NCBI GenBank assembly: GCA_949316495.1
Contig: OX439010.1
Coordinates: 24,805,766-24,869,765, forward strand
Length of the DNA stretch: 64,000 nt
From: Amphiduros pacificus
Lineage: Eukaryota; Annelida; Polychaeta; Phyllodocida; Hesionidae
Direction: 5' to 3'
Of the stretch, positions 47,487 to 58,729 are shown in pieces. Under the pieces are notes generated by a model. That model was not told where the DNA came from, ran no database searches, and was given only the letters and a program-made list of their open reading frames with translations. How positions within the stretch are numbered: the stretch's first letter is position 1; each line of letters begins with the position of its first letter. The translations under genes were made by a program, and so were the position numbers.

Positions 47487-50400
47487 AAGGTGGCTAGTGA
47501 GCTGGTAACGTCACTTCAGTCCTGACATGATGGATATAATAAGAGTTCACACTATTGCCCTTCCATTCATTTTGATCTAAGGACAAATTATATGGTCAAA
47601 GGGTTTTCTGTCATTTTTATAGCTAAGGCTTTGATGGGGAACTCCTTGTAGCCTGTGTCCGTTACTCTGTTAGGATTGAGTGAGATACTCTTTAAATCAA
47701 AGGTAATCTGAAAAGTTAAGAAGATGTGGATAATTGTTTGATTTATGCAATGTAAATCTTCCCTTCTGTCATATACACACCTAAAGGAATGAATGCTGAA
47801 ATAATGCCTTTAGATGAGCACATTTCTAATTTATGTATAAAGTTATAAATTTTACTTTCATTCCTAATTTACGTATTAAGTTATCAATTTGCTTTCATGA
47901 TTTGGAAGTGTGGATATGACTGATCTCAGCCATCCATTCTTTATATTAAGTTTTCAAAAACATAACCCAGCCTTACCTTGATTAATATTTTTGCCCAAAT
48001 CTGAGATCACTTCTATAAAAATCAGAAAAGTCTGATCGATTTGAGGGAATCATGGAATTCATTAGTGTCCTATAGAACACGTTAATCCTGTGCTCAGTAA
48101 GGTGTGACAATTCCTTGTAATTCTTTACAAATATTATGAACAATACAAATATTATGAGCAATTAAACAACAGGGGGTGCAAAATTGCAAATTTCCAAGCG
48201 AATATTATTTGCAAGGTGTCCCCCCCACTCAATCACTGTTTCTTTTTGGTTTCTCTTGTAACACAACTTTCAACTCCATGAAAAATCATTTGCTATCTTA
48301 GCATTGTATGGATCATATCATTATAAACAGGACATATTTATTTTAATCTAATTCGAAACATCAGATTGACAGAAATATGGTGGAAGAGTTTTTATGGCCT
48401 TAGTTTATACATAATAATACTATATATCGACATTTGCCTGAGATTAATCTGGTTTCACCGATTTTATTTTTACATTCCTCCACCTCCCCCTGAATGAATA
48501 ATGGTCCGCCCCTTCCCTCTGTTGCCCACGTGACATCTTCAAGACTGTGGTGTTTGGCTTTTGTGTGTGGTCTTGAAGGGGGTCCCATGTCCAGCCATGT
48601 GTTACCATCAAGCACTGTGCTCCTAACATTAACAGGGTCCGCTTTAATAGCAAATGACTGATCTATGTGGATTAAATGTCATACTTCAAGGTCATATTTT
48701 GTTAAATGTTATACAGAATAACATTTCTACAGATTACAACCGATATTCCACATCCATGCTCCAAAATGATATCTACTCTAGTTGATTTAAAAAGTGAAAA
48801 ATTAAAAGATTTAAAAAGCAAAATGTCAATGAGATATTAGACACCGTTAGTTAACTGCAAATCATGTTAATAGAATTTTGTTAGCAGTGAAGTCCTAAAT
48901 CTATTGTGGAAAGTATTTTCTCCTCATTTTTTTCTAGCGCCACTAACTAATCTACTTTAGTTATAATTTTGGTGCATTTTTTTCAAAAGAATGAAAACCT
49001 TTTAAACAAGTGAAACTTGTGTGGCAAACCAAGTGCATCTTGTGTAAAAAAAACAAGTGAAACTTGTGTGAAAAAACATTGTTTGAAGTAGCAATACCAG
49101 GTGTCAGACTAGCTCTCTCCATACGGTCCTATGTGCAGTCAACATTCAGCTCATTCTCAAGGAACCCATCAATACATCTGGAAGAACTTCCTGTTCATTT
49201 TGACTTGTCGTCACTCAAAAGTAAGCAGTAAGTTTAAAAAAGAATGACAATTAAAAGTTATGATATTAGTGACATTATGTTTCAAAACCAGCAGTAATTT
49301 ACCCCCCACAATGTTATAGATGTCTTTTAAAAGTAATCAGACATATATATAGTCTGTATATTTTTTGCTAAAAATGTATATAAATAGGAGAGTATATTTG
49401 ACAGCTTGAGAAGTGAATAAAAACATTTCAGAATTCTTCACATTAATAAAACTGCCGAGTAATTAAAGTGTATGGAGATTAAAAGTCCTTCATACTATGC
49501 ATAATAATTATATATTGGTGTCAGAATATTAAAAGATGACAAACTGAACATGGGCCAAATTATAAATATTTTTTATTAGTTCCTTCTAGAAAAGCCAAAT
49601 GTTCAATCACAATTATAAATAAATCCTGCGATGACTTGAACATTGTACTGAAGAAGTCATTTTGACAGACAACTTAATTGACAACTTAATTTGATATGAA
49701 ACCTGCAGAAATTGTCATAACAGTATTTGATTTGAAATTCTTACTTTGATATCATGTTATCTGAGCCAAAGGCCATAGGAATTACACACATCTCATTGCA
49801 TGGAGGCCATCTTAGATTAACAGGAAATTCTTTCAATTCGCAATGTATGTTGGACTTGGTCAGAGACCGAAAGGTCAGGATCGCCTGAGCTCCCGCTTTA
49901 CCCTCCAGATCGAGCATTTACTTTCCAATACATTCCTCATGCCATAGTAGACCTTCAGGTTATTTTATATCATTCAAATAAAGCAAAATGTTTGGTCAAA
50001 TCTGTCAACACAAAATGTATCATTATGTTATCGTTTCCCAATTTGTGAATGATTACGATTTAATCAGTTTCATTTTCGCTCGCGTTTGTTTTGCCTCAAG
50101 GACTAGATGTTCGAGCTTTGAAGTTTACGTATCATATGTCCATGACAGCCATGTTTTGACATCATAATTCCTGTTTACACCATCAGATGACACTTATGCA
50201 CTGGAAACGTGTTTAAGTGAAAAGTGATTTTGATCTATAAGAAGAGTCAAAAAGTCCCGTTTAATTCATGTTTGCTTCCAGATTTTGCTGAAAATGGTTT
50301 GTTTTAACCTACCCAGATCATGATTTATCATGAAGTATGATTTCGACAAAACCCAGTCTAGTTTTAAACCTTAGTTTGCAAATGCACGAGCTTGATTTTT

Positions 50401-50606
50401 TTAAATCAGCACTTGTTAGTACTTTGGTTTTGATAGGTGGGTCCAAGCTGAAGACTGTCAATCAACACTGCTAAACTGGGAGGCACGTCTGATAACAACA
50501 GCTTGTTATACATAACGTGAAACGTTATTTATGTACACTATGGACTTTTAAGTGGAGGTATGCGTAATTTAAAAATATAGAAGCGTTTATCCACATCCTC
50601 CGGCAG
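47487..50606. other. Intergenic DNA, 3.1 kb
   Basis: No gene or element recognised. A minus-strand frame at 48400-48615 looks somewhat protein-like but has no recognised family and overlaps another open frame. Confidence 0.5.
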
Positions 50607-51312
50607 CTTAAGGGTATTTATGGGTCTTTTCGGTGTGTGCCCTCTAGTGGCAGAGGAGTAAATTACCAAATTACTGCGCTTGATGGGAATTGGTACATTT
50701 TAATGACATGAATGATTAAGGTATGACTACAAGTATATTTCTTTCAAAATAGTATTTTGTCCTAAATTTCCTTGATGATAGTTTTGATGAGAAATGAAGA
50801 AGACAAGCAAATAAGTTCTACAGATTACATAATAGGAGTAGGCTTGTTTTTAGCAGTGGTTATTTCATTTCATTTAGAAGAAAATTCACTGTGATTCTTG
50901 TGAAACAGATTTTCTCATTTTGATTTGTATAATTTGGCAATCAGATATGTGATGGGAGGTGGAAAAAATCATATTTTTGAAATGGTCAAGTGTGTGCTTT
51001 ACCTCTATTTTTCTCTTAATGTTTTTGAAAAAATAGAAAATCTGTTTCACTAGGATCACAGTAAATATTGTTAAGATCACTTTGTCAAAGTTGTTTGGAA
51101 ATCCACTTTATTATGGTCCCACAATCTGCAGAACCTTTTCCTTTTAACATTTTGACAATTTATTACAAAAATGACTCTATCATTCCTATTCATCTTATTG
51201 ATAATTATTATTATCATCATTATTATTATCATTATTATTATGGTATCAGCGCTATTGAAATTTTATTATTATTATTATATGAAATGCAGAGGTGCAAGTT
51301 AATATAAGGCAT

Positions 51313-51456
51313 AGTTTTGTCAACAATTGGAGTAAATGTAGAAAGAAGTCTTGACGTTGCGAGCAAGGTAAACACAGTTGTGTGAAGCTACGAGATGCAC
51401 AATTCTTTCAACTGAATATTAGAGAAACAATACACCACAATTTCGTCAATAATAAT
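51313..51456 (+). repeat. Copy of the 43-kb dispersed repeat
   Basis: TTTTGTCAACAATTGGAGTA, TCTTGACGTTGCGAGCAAGG, TAAACACAGTTGTGTGAAGC, GAGATGCACAATTCTTTCAA: the best full-length match to the cluster at 43140-43560. Confidence 0.8.
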
Positions 51457-52409
51457 TTAAGGGTATTTATGGGTGTTGGTAGTGAGTGTCCTATGGTGGC
51501 AGATTTTCTGAGGGAACTACTTTCTTTTTACGCCAAAATGGAACGCTTTCAAAAAAGTACGGGAAAAAAGCTCAACTGTCAAAAAGAGTTCCCTTTTCAT
51601 TAAAACTTTCAAGTCATGAAATGACATTTTATGGTATTCATTTTTGTAATAAAATAATTAATTTATTATTTGAAAATCACAATGGAATTTCTTTGATTAT
51701 ACTGAAAGCTTCATATCTTTTTAACTCATAAAAAGTGGCGTAGTAATATGTCACTGCTCCAAAATTTATTTTATGATGTGAAAATGTTAAAGGGAAAAAG
51801 TTCTGCAGATTGTGGGACCATAATAAAGTGGATTTCCAAACAATTTTGTACAAGTGATCTAAACAATATTTACTGTGATCCTAGTCAAACAGATTTTCTA
51901 TTTTTCAAATTCATGAAGAGAAAAATAGAGGTAAAGTACACACTTGATCATTTCAAAAATATGAATTTTTTCACCTCCCTTCACATATCTGATTGCCAAA
52001 CTTCCTTTTTATTTCCAAATTACACAAATCAAAATGAGAAAATCTGTTTCACTAGGATCACAGTGAATTTTCTTCCCAATGAAATGAAATAAACACAGCT
52101 AAAAACAAGCCTACTTCTGTTGTGTAATCTGCAGAACTTATTTGCTTGTCTTCTTCATTTCTCATGAAAACTATCATCAAGGAAAATTAGGACAAAATAC
52201 TATTTTGAAAGAAAGATACTTGTAATCATACCTTATAGTTCAAATATTGAGGTCTTTAAATATTGATTTGTGTCATTAATGCTTTTAATTAAATAGGGAA
52301 TGTATTTTGACACCATAAATGTACCAATTCCCATCAAGTACAGTATTTTGGTAATTTATTCCTCTGCCACTAGGGGGCACTCACTACCAACACCCATAAA
52401 TACCCTTAA
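51457..52409. mobile_element. 953-bp element with inverted ends
   Basis: Left end TTAAGGGTATTTATGGGTG then TTGGTAGTGAGTG; right end is its reverse complement, about 30 bp almost exact, followed inward by TGGCAG. It shares its right half with the inverted arm at 50607-51170, which therefore looks like a second, partial copy in opposite orientation. No protein domain seen; a non-autonomous DNA element is likely. Confidence 0.7.
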
Positions 52410-52410
52410 G

Positions 52411-52512
52411 CAATGACGAATAAGCTGTCTGCTGTCTCACTCCTTTTGACACAACACTGGGCACACACCTTTGTGTGACTTATATCATGCATATGTCAGG
52501 TCTCATACCCCA
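52411..52512. other. Short spacer
   Basis: Unrecognised sequence between the inverted repeat and the SINE. Confidence 0.4.
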
Positions 52513-52758
52513 GTGGCCGTGGCACAGTTGGCAAGAGCGCCAGCTTATTAGCACTAGTTCCTTTGTGGTGATCCAAGGTCGTGGGTTCGATCCCCGGCCG
52601 TGCCGTGATAGAATCATACAATTTCACACATGAGCTGAGGCCTGTGCCAAAAGGTAAACCCATTGTCCTTGTAAATCTGTGACTGGGTGGGCTGTCTCAT
52701 CACGAAATGACTGAAGTAATGTTGAAAGTGATGTAAAACCCCCAAACAAGCAAACATA
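52513..52758 (+). mobile_element. tRNA-derived SINE
   Basis: Box A TGGCACAGTTGG (52520-52531), AGCGCCAGCTTATTAGCACT, box B GGTTCGATCCC (52584-52594), body CTTGTAAATCTGTGACTGG, and 3' end GAAATGACTGAAGTAATGTT, then GTAAAACCCCCAAACAAG. It lacks about 60 bp of the body found in the copy at 31367-31698. Confidence 0.92.
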
Positions 52759-52764
52759 CTTATA

Positions 52765-53035
52765 TACCCCAGTCACACTTCCAACATTTGTTCCAATTTC
52801 CCAAAAGGTGCTTAGGTGATTGATATTTTTTGGACAAAATCGACAATCAACCCAGGGTGCCTGTAGACCGTCTGATGTCTGGAAAAATGTATGGTGTCCA
52901 GGCGATGTGTGGTCGGTGCTTGGGTGGCCATGCAGTGCCCGTGTCTAATGCTTCCACACTCATGGCAACTAGGACAACATTTCCCTGACCATTCTTACTT
53001 CACGGTTGTCACCCACTGCAAATGTGATTAGGGCA
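52765..53035 (-). mobile_element. 270-bp MITE, dispersed repeat copy 2
   Basis: Ends are imperfect inverted repeats: TACCCCAGTCACACTTCC at 52765-52782 and, on the other strand, TGCCCTAATCACATTTGC ending at 53035. Both resemble the end of the element at 35023-35672 (TGCCTCAGTCACATTTGC), so the two probably used the same transposase. Its interior matches 12399-12605. It lies directly after the SINE tail. A TTA duplication is not preserved. Confidence 0.7.
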
Positions 53036-53538
53036 TTGGCAATTAACATTCAGTATGACTGACAGTAACTTGACATGTTTGACCAGTCATAGCACACTTG
53101 TCTGTAACTCTTGAATAACATGAATATTGGCGAGTAGCTTCTGCTTTGAGATGCTTATGCTATCTCAGCCCCTCATGTGAGTGGACATAAACCTCAGTCA
53201 ATCTCTGAGCAAATCATGCATCCATTAACACACATATAAGTATAAGAAATAATTGATGGCCTAATCAAATGAGTAATATGGAGATATATTTTGGTTCGGA
53301 AAAAAATGAGAATGGCCAGGTACCAAAGAAAAATACAATGAAAAGTTTCAATGTGGTTCCAAAACGAGGCAAATTGCAAAGGCAATCGACTGTTGTAGGA
53401 GAATTCTATCCCGACTGTGCATTCCTTGGCACACAAAATCCCCTGCTGGCTGTACCGTTTCACATCCGGTACTTTTAATTGATAGCTGATCGAGAAATAT
53501 ATACATTTATATTTTTTTGATAAAGAATCAAACAAATT
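53036..53538. other. Intergenic DNA
   Basis: No gene recognised. The last 5 bp (AAATT, 53534-53538) form the left target duplication of the next element. Confidence 0.5.
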
Positions 53539-54108
53539 GGGGCTAACGACCACCCATTTCGCGCATTTTGGTCTTCGTCTATAAATAAATAACTTGACTT
53601 GACATCAATAGCTATCTAGTGGGGTATATCCATCAGTAAAAGTTGTGATTACTTTTTCCTAAAAAGCGTATGTAAAACATCGTATGTAAAATTCTTACCA
53701 GATTTACAAGTCAGAGTCACGTCTTTGCGCATACGATCATAGACTTCGCGCACTGAGCTCTCTTCTATGCCAAAAGATGTAAATTAATATTAAGTACATT
53801 AGACTTACATAGTTGAAGAGAAGAGCTGAAATTTTGAGCTCTCAATGATTTAAATCGGCCAAGATCTAGAACTAAACGAGCAAGGCCAAAATGTATATTT
53901 TTGTAACAAGCAAGTACTTGCGCACGTGCACATTGTGACGAAATCGGTGTCAATGGGTGCAATTTTCATAACAATTTACTCATACCATTTAAACAAACCT
54001 TTCTATGCCAAATAATGATTGTTCCATTTGTTTTATGTATACAAAACAAGTTTATAATTATGAGCCGATCCTATGGTTGTGTGACTTTATCCTATGGTCG
54101 TTAGCTCT
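53539..54108. mobile_element. 570-bp MITE-like element with AAATT flanks
   Basis: GGGGCTAACGACCA at 53539-53552 and TGGTCGTTAGCTCT at 54095-54108 are inverted (12 of 14 matched), and each is bordered on the outside by AAATT (53534-53538 and 54109-54113). The short AT-rich duplication could be chance, but its exact placement supports a transposon. No coding frame. Confidence 0.6.
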
Positions 54109-54316
54109 AAATTAATATTCTTTTTTAAATATAGGTCTCAAATTGGACAGTCTGAGCTTATAGGAAACAAAAACAAGTAATACTGTTAAATTTCCATTTG
54201 AGACCCCCAAACAAATCATTATTTTTGCAAGACGCAAGGTTCCTTATTGACAGTCATTACCGACATGGTTTAAGTAACTGACGCCATTGTTGAGTGTTCA
54301 ACATGTGCATGCAATT

Positions 54317-55041
54317 TATACTTCAGTGATGTGTGGATCGACGAGATTTCCAATGAATACAACCATGCCGGATCCTTCTTGGCGGATCCGGGCTGTGCGA
54401 ACTATTTTCCGTCGGCCATCTTTGATGGCTTTACTAGACTGGTCCCCCGCCGAGGATCAAGAACATCGTGTATACACAGAGGGCGGCAACCAGTCTATGG
54501 CTGTACGCACTATTTTCGGGTCACGTGACGGGGTCAAATGAGGTGGTGTTTAAATGCGCTTTGTTTACAATTGTAAAAATAAAGGGATAAAACGTTTTTT
54601 ATGATAAATATCTTGTTTCATGTATCATTTTTTAAGAAATATTATAACAAAACATACCGAGTCGGGGAAGCTGGGTGAGAGTATTCAGTGAGTTGGTGAT
54701 GGCGGAAGGGTATCCATCCGCCATCACCAACGAACTGAATGTGCTCACACAGCTGACCCGACGAGGCATGTTTTGTTTTTATACCTCAGACAATTACTGT
54801 ATTTTTTTTAAATGATACATGAAACAAGATATTTATCATTAAAAACGTGACCTGAAAATAGTGCGTACAGCCATAGACTGGTTGCCGCCCTCTGTTTATA
54901 CACGATGTTCTTGACACTCGGTGGGGGACCAGTCTAAAGATGGCCGACGGAAAATAGTTCGCACCTAATGAATACGCTACGAATGCTCGGCATGCTCGTA
55001 TTCATTGGAAATCTCGTCGATACGCACATCACTGAGGTATA
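54317..55041. mobile_element. Foldback element with arms of about 260-320 bp
   Basis: TATACTTCAGTGATGTG and GATCGACGAGATTTCCAATG at the left are mirrored at the right end (CACATCACTGAGGTATA). Inside, ACTATTTTCCGTCGGCCATC, AACCAGTCTATGGCTGTACG, ACTATTTTC-GGTCACG and AAATATCTTGTTTCATGTATC all reappear inverted. The centre, 54656-54770, is itself a palindrome around TGATGGCGGAAGGG/CATCCGCCATCA. No protein domain. Confidence 0.85.
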
Positions 55042-55047
55042 AAGTAG

Positions 55048-55195
55048 TTTTCTGAGGTATAAAAACAAAACATCCCTCGTCTGGTCATCTGTGTGAGCGG
55101 ATCCAGTTCCATGGGGATGGCGGACGGATCCTTCCGCCATCCCCAACTCACTGGATCCTCTCACACAGATTCCCAGACTCGGGATGTTTTGTTAT
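55048..55195. repeat. 148-bp near-perfect palindrome
   Basis: Arms AACAAAACATCCC, TCTGTGTGAG, GGATCCAGT and GGGGATGGCGG meet at GGATCC (about 55125) and return as their complements to GGGATGTTTTGTT. The layout copies the central palindrome 54640-54785 of the adjacent foldback element (CAAAACAT..GTGAG..CAGT..GATGGCGGA), which suggests one family of hairpin ends. Confidence 0.88.
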
Positions 55196-55710
55196 AAGAT
55201 TCCAATTTGGGCATGTGCACGCATATGAATACATTCTTATAACATGTAAACAAAGAAAGAGAAGTGCGTGATGACAAAAAGTTTAAGATGGCAACATCCT
55301 CTTCATCCATCGCTGCACGACGTTATCAATTCATATTGTTTGAAAATGTTTTCCAATCGATGGAACATAGAATTCGGAGTAGGTCTAGTTCAAATTCGGT
55401 GTAAATCGGACAATAAGATCATAAATTACAAGCAAAAGTCCAATCGATGATATGCGTTAGCATATCATCGACTTCTGAGCCTGAGCGAAATTAGGGAAGC
55501 TAACTAAATTGACCTAGAAAATACATAACTTTGCACATTGTTTATATACATATATAAAAATGCATGAATGTGATCAGAGAGGAAGGGTGACGAGATTTGA
55601 AAAAAGGGTGACGAGATTTGAAAAAAAAGTTGCTGTGTGAGGTATGGGCTGTATTAAATTTCGCTATTGAAAAGAGCATGCGATCTTGCTGTTCCGTCAC
55701 CACGTTGACT

Positions 55711-55985
55711 GTTTGTTTTGTTTGCTTGAGGCTTTACATCACTTTAAACACTATTTCAGTCATTTCATGATGAGACCTACAGATGTAGTGCTGCCTTACT
55801 GAATTGTAATGCCGCAGGTCACAGATTTACAAGGACAACAGGTTAACCCTTTAGGTACGGCCTCTGCTCATATGGGAAAATGTATCGCGAGTTCAATATC
55901 AGCACGGCCAGGGATCAAACCCACAACCTTTGGATCACCACAGAGGAATTGGTGTTAATAAGCTGGCGCTCTTACCAACCAGGTT
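55711..55985 (-). mobile_element. tRNA-derived SINE, minus strand
   Basis: Read on the minus strand: GTTGGTAAGAGCGCCAGCTT, GTGATCCAAAGGTTGTGGG, box B GGTTTGATCCC, body CTTGTAAATCTGTGACCTG and 3' end AGTGATGTAAAGCC, CAAACAAAAC. The first part of box A is lost (GCATGCAACCTGG replaces it). Confidence 0.9.
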
Positions 55986-56279
55986 GCATGCCCTCTGGTG
56001 GAATTTATAGATGTTAAAAATCTCCACTTCAGTTTTGTTTTGCAAGTTTATGTGATGGGTTGCACTTTTAGCATATTATGAAAGATACAATTCTCACTTA
56101 TTTGTTGCCATAATTACGTAAGATTTGACATATTACCTCCAATATGCATTCATTTCTGTATTTCTGCTTTGTTTTCAACAATCGGGAATTTGACTTAATT
56201 ATTGACCTAATTATTGAACCAGAAGAGGTCCCGCAAGCTTTTACATAAAGGGGCCTTCTTTGGTAAAATGCAGACATTA

Positions 56280-56520
56280 CATAGACAGCTGAATTAGTGT
56301 GAGACAGCTGCTTAAGTGAACGTTACAGCAGTGAATGATAACTGCACAAGTGAGAGACAGCTGCATATTTGAGATATAGTTGCACAAGTGATAGATGGAA
56401 GCAACAGTGATAGACAGCTGTGAGAAATGTGGGAGATAACAACAACAGTGAGAGATAGCTGTGTATGTGAGATATAGCTGCACATGTGAGAAATAGCTGC
56501 TAATGTGAGAGAGCTGAAAA
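56280..56520. repeat. Irregular 20-24-bp minisatellite
   Basis: About ten loose copies of GTGAGAGACAGCTGCA-type sequence (CAGCTG is an E-box palindrome), separated by variable spacers. Confidence 0.75.
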
Positions 56521-57176
56521 GTGAAAGATTGCGACCCCTCTCAGCCGTAGCCACTTGTGTGCTATTAAATTTATTCATGTACCAAATTAAATATTTTTGG
56601 TGATTTTAAGGTGAACAAAGATAATTTCAAACACCAGATAATTTTACAATCAGTTTCATTTTTGTGTGTTTAAGTTCTTGTCTTTTTTTACTTTTTGTTT
56701 TGTTTGTTATAACTTTTGATTTGTTTGTGGTATTTTTTGTTTTGTTTGTTATTTTTTCCCATCCATGTTACTTGTGGAGCAACAAACGAAGCAAAACTTA
56801 AGTAGACAAATACCTAAATAAACACAAAAATGAAACAATCTTTGTAAAATGATGGGCTGGTTGAAATTATCTTGAAATGTAAGTTCTTCAAATCGCTCAG
56901 GCACTATCGCAAATCGTCGATCAGACCTTTGGTTGTCATTTCTATTCAAATAGTCCGATTTACACCAAATTTGAACTAAACTCACTTATAATTCCTTGTT
57001 CTATCAATTGGGAAGCATTTTCAAGCAATTTTTTTTCATAATTTTATGCAACGATGGGCGAACACGATGATATTGTTTTGAAGTTCAGCTTTGTTTAAAT
57101 CACACACTTCTTTTCCTTTGTTCACCTCCTTTAGAAATGTACATAATCATATGCGGAGACATGCGCAAATTGGAAT

Positions 57177-57445
57177 CTATGACATACACACGACGAACAC
57201 TCCAGAGTGGCATCAATTTCTTGTGCCATACTAGCCACAGAAAAAAACAAATCACAATCCATAGGAAAATACACATTCCTGATTGTACTGATCACAGAAT
57301 AACACAGATAGTTCCTTTTTAGACAAGCATTGTCTGTTGGCAAAACCATCTTTGTTACAAGAAACGTTTATGCCACCGTTGTTTAACCGTCATGTGCAGC
57401 TGATGGCTAAGACAGTTGATGGATGAGACAGATATTTGTGCAACT
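57177..57445. other. Spacer
   Basis: No feature recognised. Confidence 0.45.
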
Positions 57446-58729
57446 ATGCCTGTAACTTCTATGCCTGTAACTTCTATGCCTGCAACTTCTATGCCTGTAA
57501 CTTCTATGCCTGTAACTTCTATGCCTGTAACTTCTATGCCTGTAACTTCTATGTCTGTAACTTCTATGTCTGTAACTTCTATGCCTGTAACTTCTATGCC
57601 TGTAACTTCTATGCCTATAACGTCTATGCCCGTAACTTCTATGCCTGTAACTTCTATGCATGTAACTTCTATGCCTGTAACTTCTATGTTTGTAACTTCT
57701 ATGTCTGTAACTTCTATGTCTGTAACTTCTATGTCTGTAACTTCTATGTCTGTAACTTCTATGCCTGTAACTTCTATGCCTGTAACTTCTATGCCTGTAA
57801 CTTCTATGTCTGTAACTTCTATGTCTGTAACTTCTATGTCTGAAACTTCTATGTCTGTAACTTCTATGTCTGTAACTTCTATGCCTGTAACTTCTATGCC
57901 TGTAACTTCTATGCCTGTAACTTCTATGCCTGTAACTTCTATGCCTGTAACTTCTATGCCTGTAACTTCTATGCCTGTAACTTCTATGTCTGTAACTTAT
58001 ATGCCTGTAACTTCTATGTTTGTAACTTCTATGCCTGTAACTTCTATGCCTGTAACTTATATGCCTGTAACTTCTATGTCTGTAACTTCTATGTCTGTAA
58101 CTTCTATGTTTGTAACTTCTATGCCTGTAACTTCTATGTTTGTAACTTCTATGCCTGTAACTTCTATGCCTGTAACTTCTATGCCTGTAACTTCTATGTC
58201 TGTAACTTCTATGCCTGTAACTTATATGCCTGTAACTTATATGCCTGTAACTTCTATGTCTGTAACTTCTATGCCTGTAACTTCTATGCCTGTAACTTCT
58301 ATGTCTGTAACTTCTATGCCTGTAACTTCTATGCCTGTAACTTCTATGCCTGTAACTTCTATGTCTGTAACTTCTATGCCTGTAACTTCTATGCCTGTAA
58401 CTTCTATGCCTGTAACTTCTATGCCTGTAACTTATATGCCTGTAACTTCTATGCCTGTAACTTCTATGCCTGTAACTTATATGCCTGTAACTTATATGCC
58501 TGTAACTTCTATGCCTGTAACTTCTATGCCTGTAACTTCTATGCCTGTAACTTCTATGCCTGTAACTTATATGCCTGTAACTTCTATGCCTGTAACTTCT
58601 ATGTCTGTAACTTCTATGTCTGTAACTTCTATGCCTGTAACTTCTATGCCTGTAACTTCTATGCCTGTAACTTATATGCCTGTAACTTCTATGCCTGTAA
58701 CTTCTATGCCTGTAACTTCTATGTCTGAA
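57446..58729. repeat. 15-bp minisatellite, about 86 copies
   Basis: Unit ATGCCTGTAACTTCT with recurrent variants ATGTCTG, ATGTTTG and TTATATG. The period is in strict 15-bp register with almost no length changes. Since 15 is divisible by three and the unit has no stop in several frames, it creates a 488-codon plus-strand frame (57416-58882, pentapeptide M-P/S-V-T-S) and a 449-codon minus-strand frame (57407-58756, Y-R-H-R-S). No signal for expression (signal peptide, flanking domain, splice pattern) is seen in either, so it is annotated as repeat. Confidence 0.95.

Larger units (their letters stand above)
50607..52410. repeat. Large inverted repeat with arms of about 560-650 bp
   Basis: The left arm 50607-51170 (beginning TTAAGGGTATTTATGGG, then CCCTCTAGTGGCAGAGG, TACCAAATTACT) is the reverse complement of the right arm 51755-52410 over almost its whole length. 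Shared blocks include TTGTGAAACAGATTTTC, GGTCCCACAATCTGCAGAAC and GCTTGTCTTCTTCATTTCTC. The loop contains a dispersed-repeat copy (51313-51456) and a second element end at 51457. Confidence 0.88.
55192..57176. repeat. Inverted pair of a dispersed repeat, 2-kb span
   Basis: 55192-55500 and the reverse complement of about 56890-57176 align throughout: GATTCCAATTTG, GCATATGA, AACAAAG, GAAGTG-GTGAT, CCATCG-TGCA, CTTGAAAATG, TAGTTCAAATT-GGTGTAAA, TCGGAC. The middle contains a SINE (55711-55985) and a minisatellite (56280-56520). Either a foldback transposon with 300-bp ends or two copies in opposite orientation. Confidence 0.75.

Noticed and set aside
48400-48653. Two overlapping minus-strand frames of 70 codons
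   Set aside because: Both overlap in different frames, neither shows a known domain; likely chance.
53269-53478. 69-codon plus-strand frame
   Set aside because: No motif, no neighbouring exon signals.
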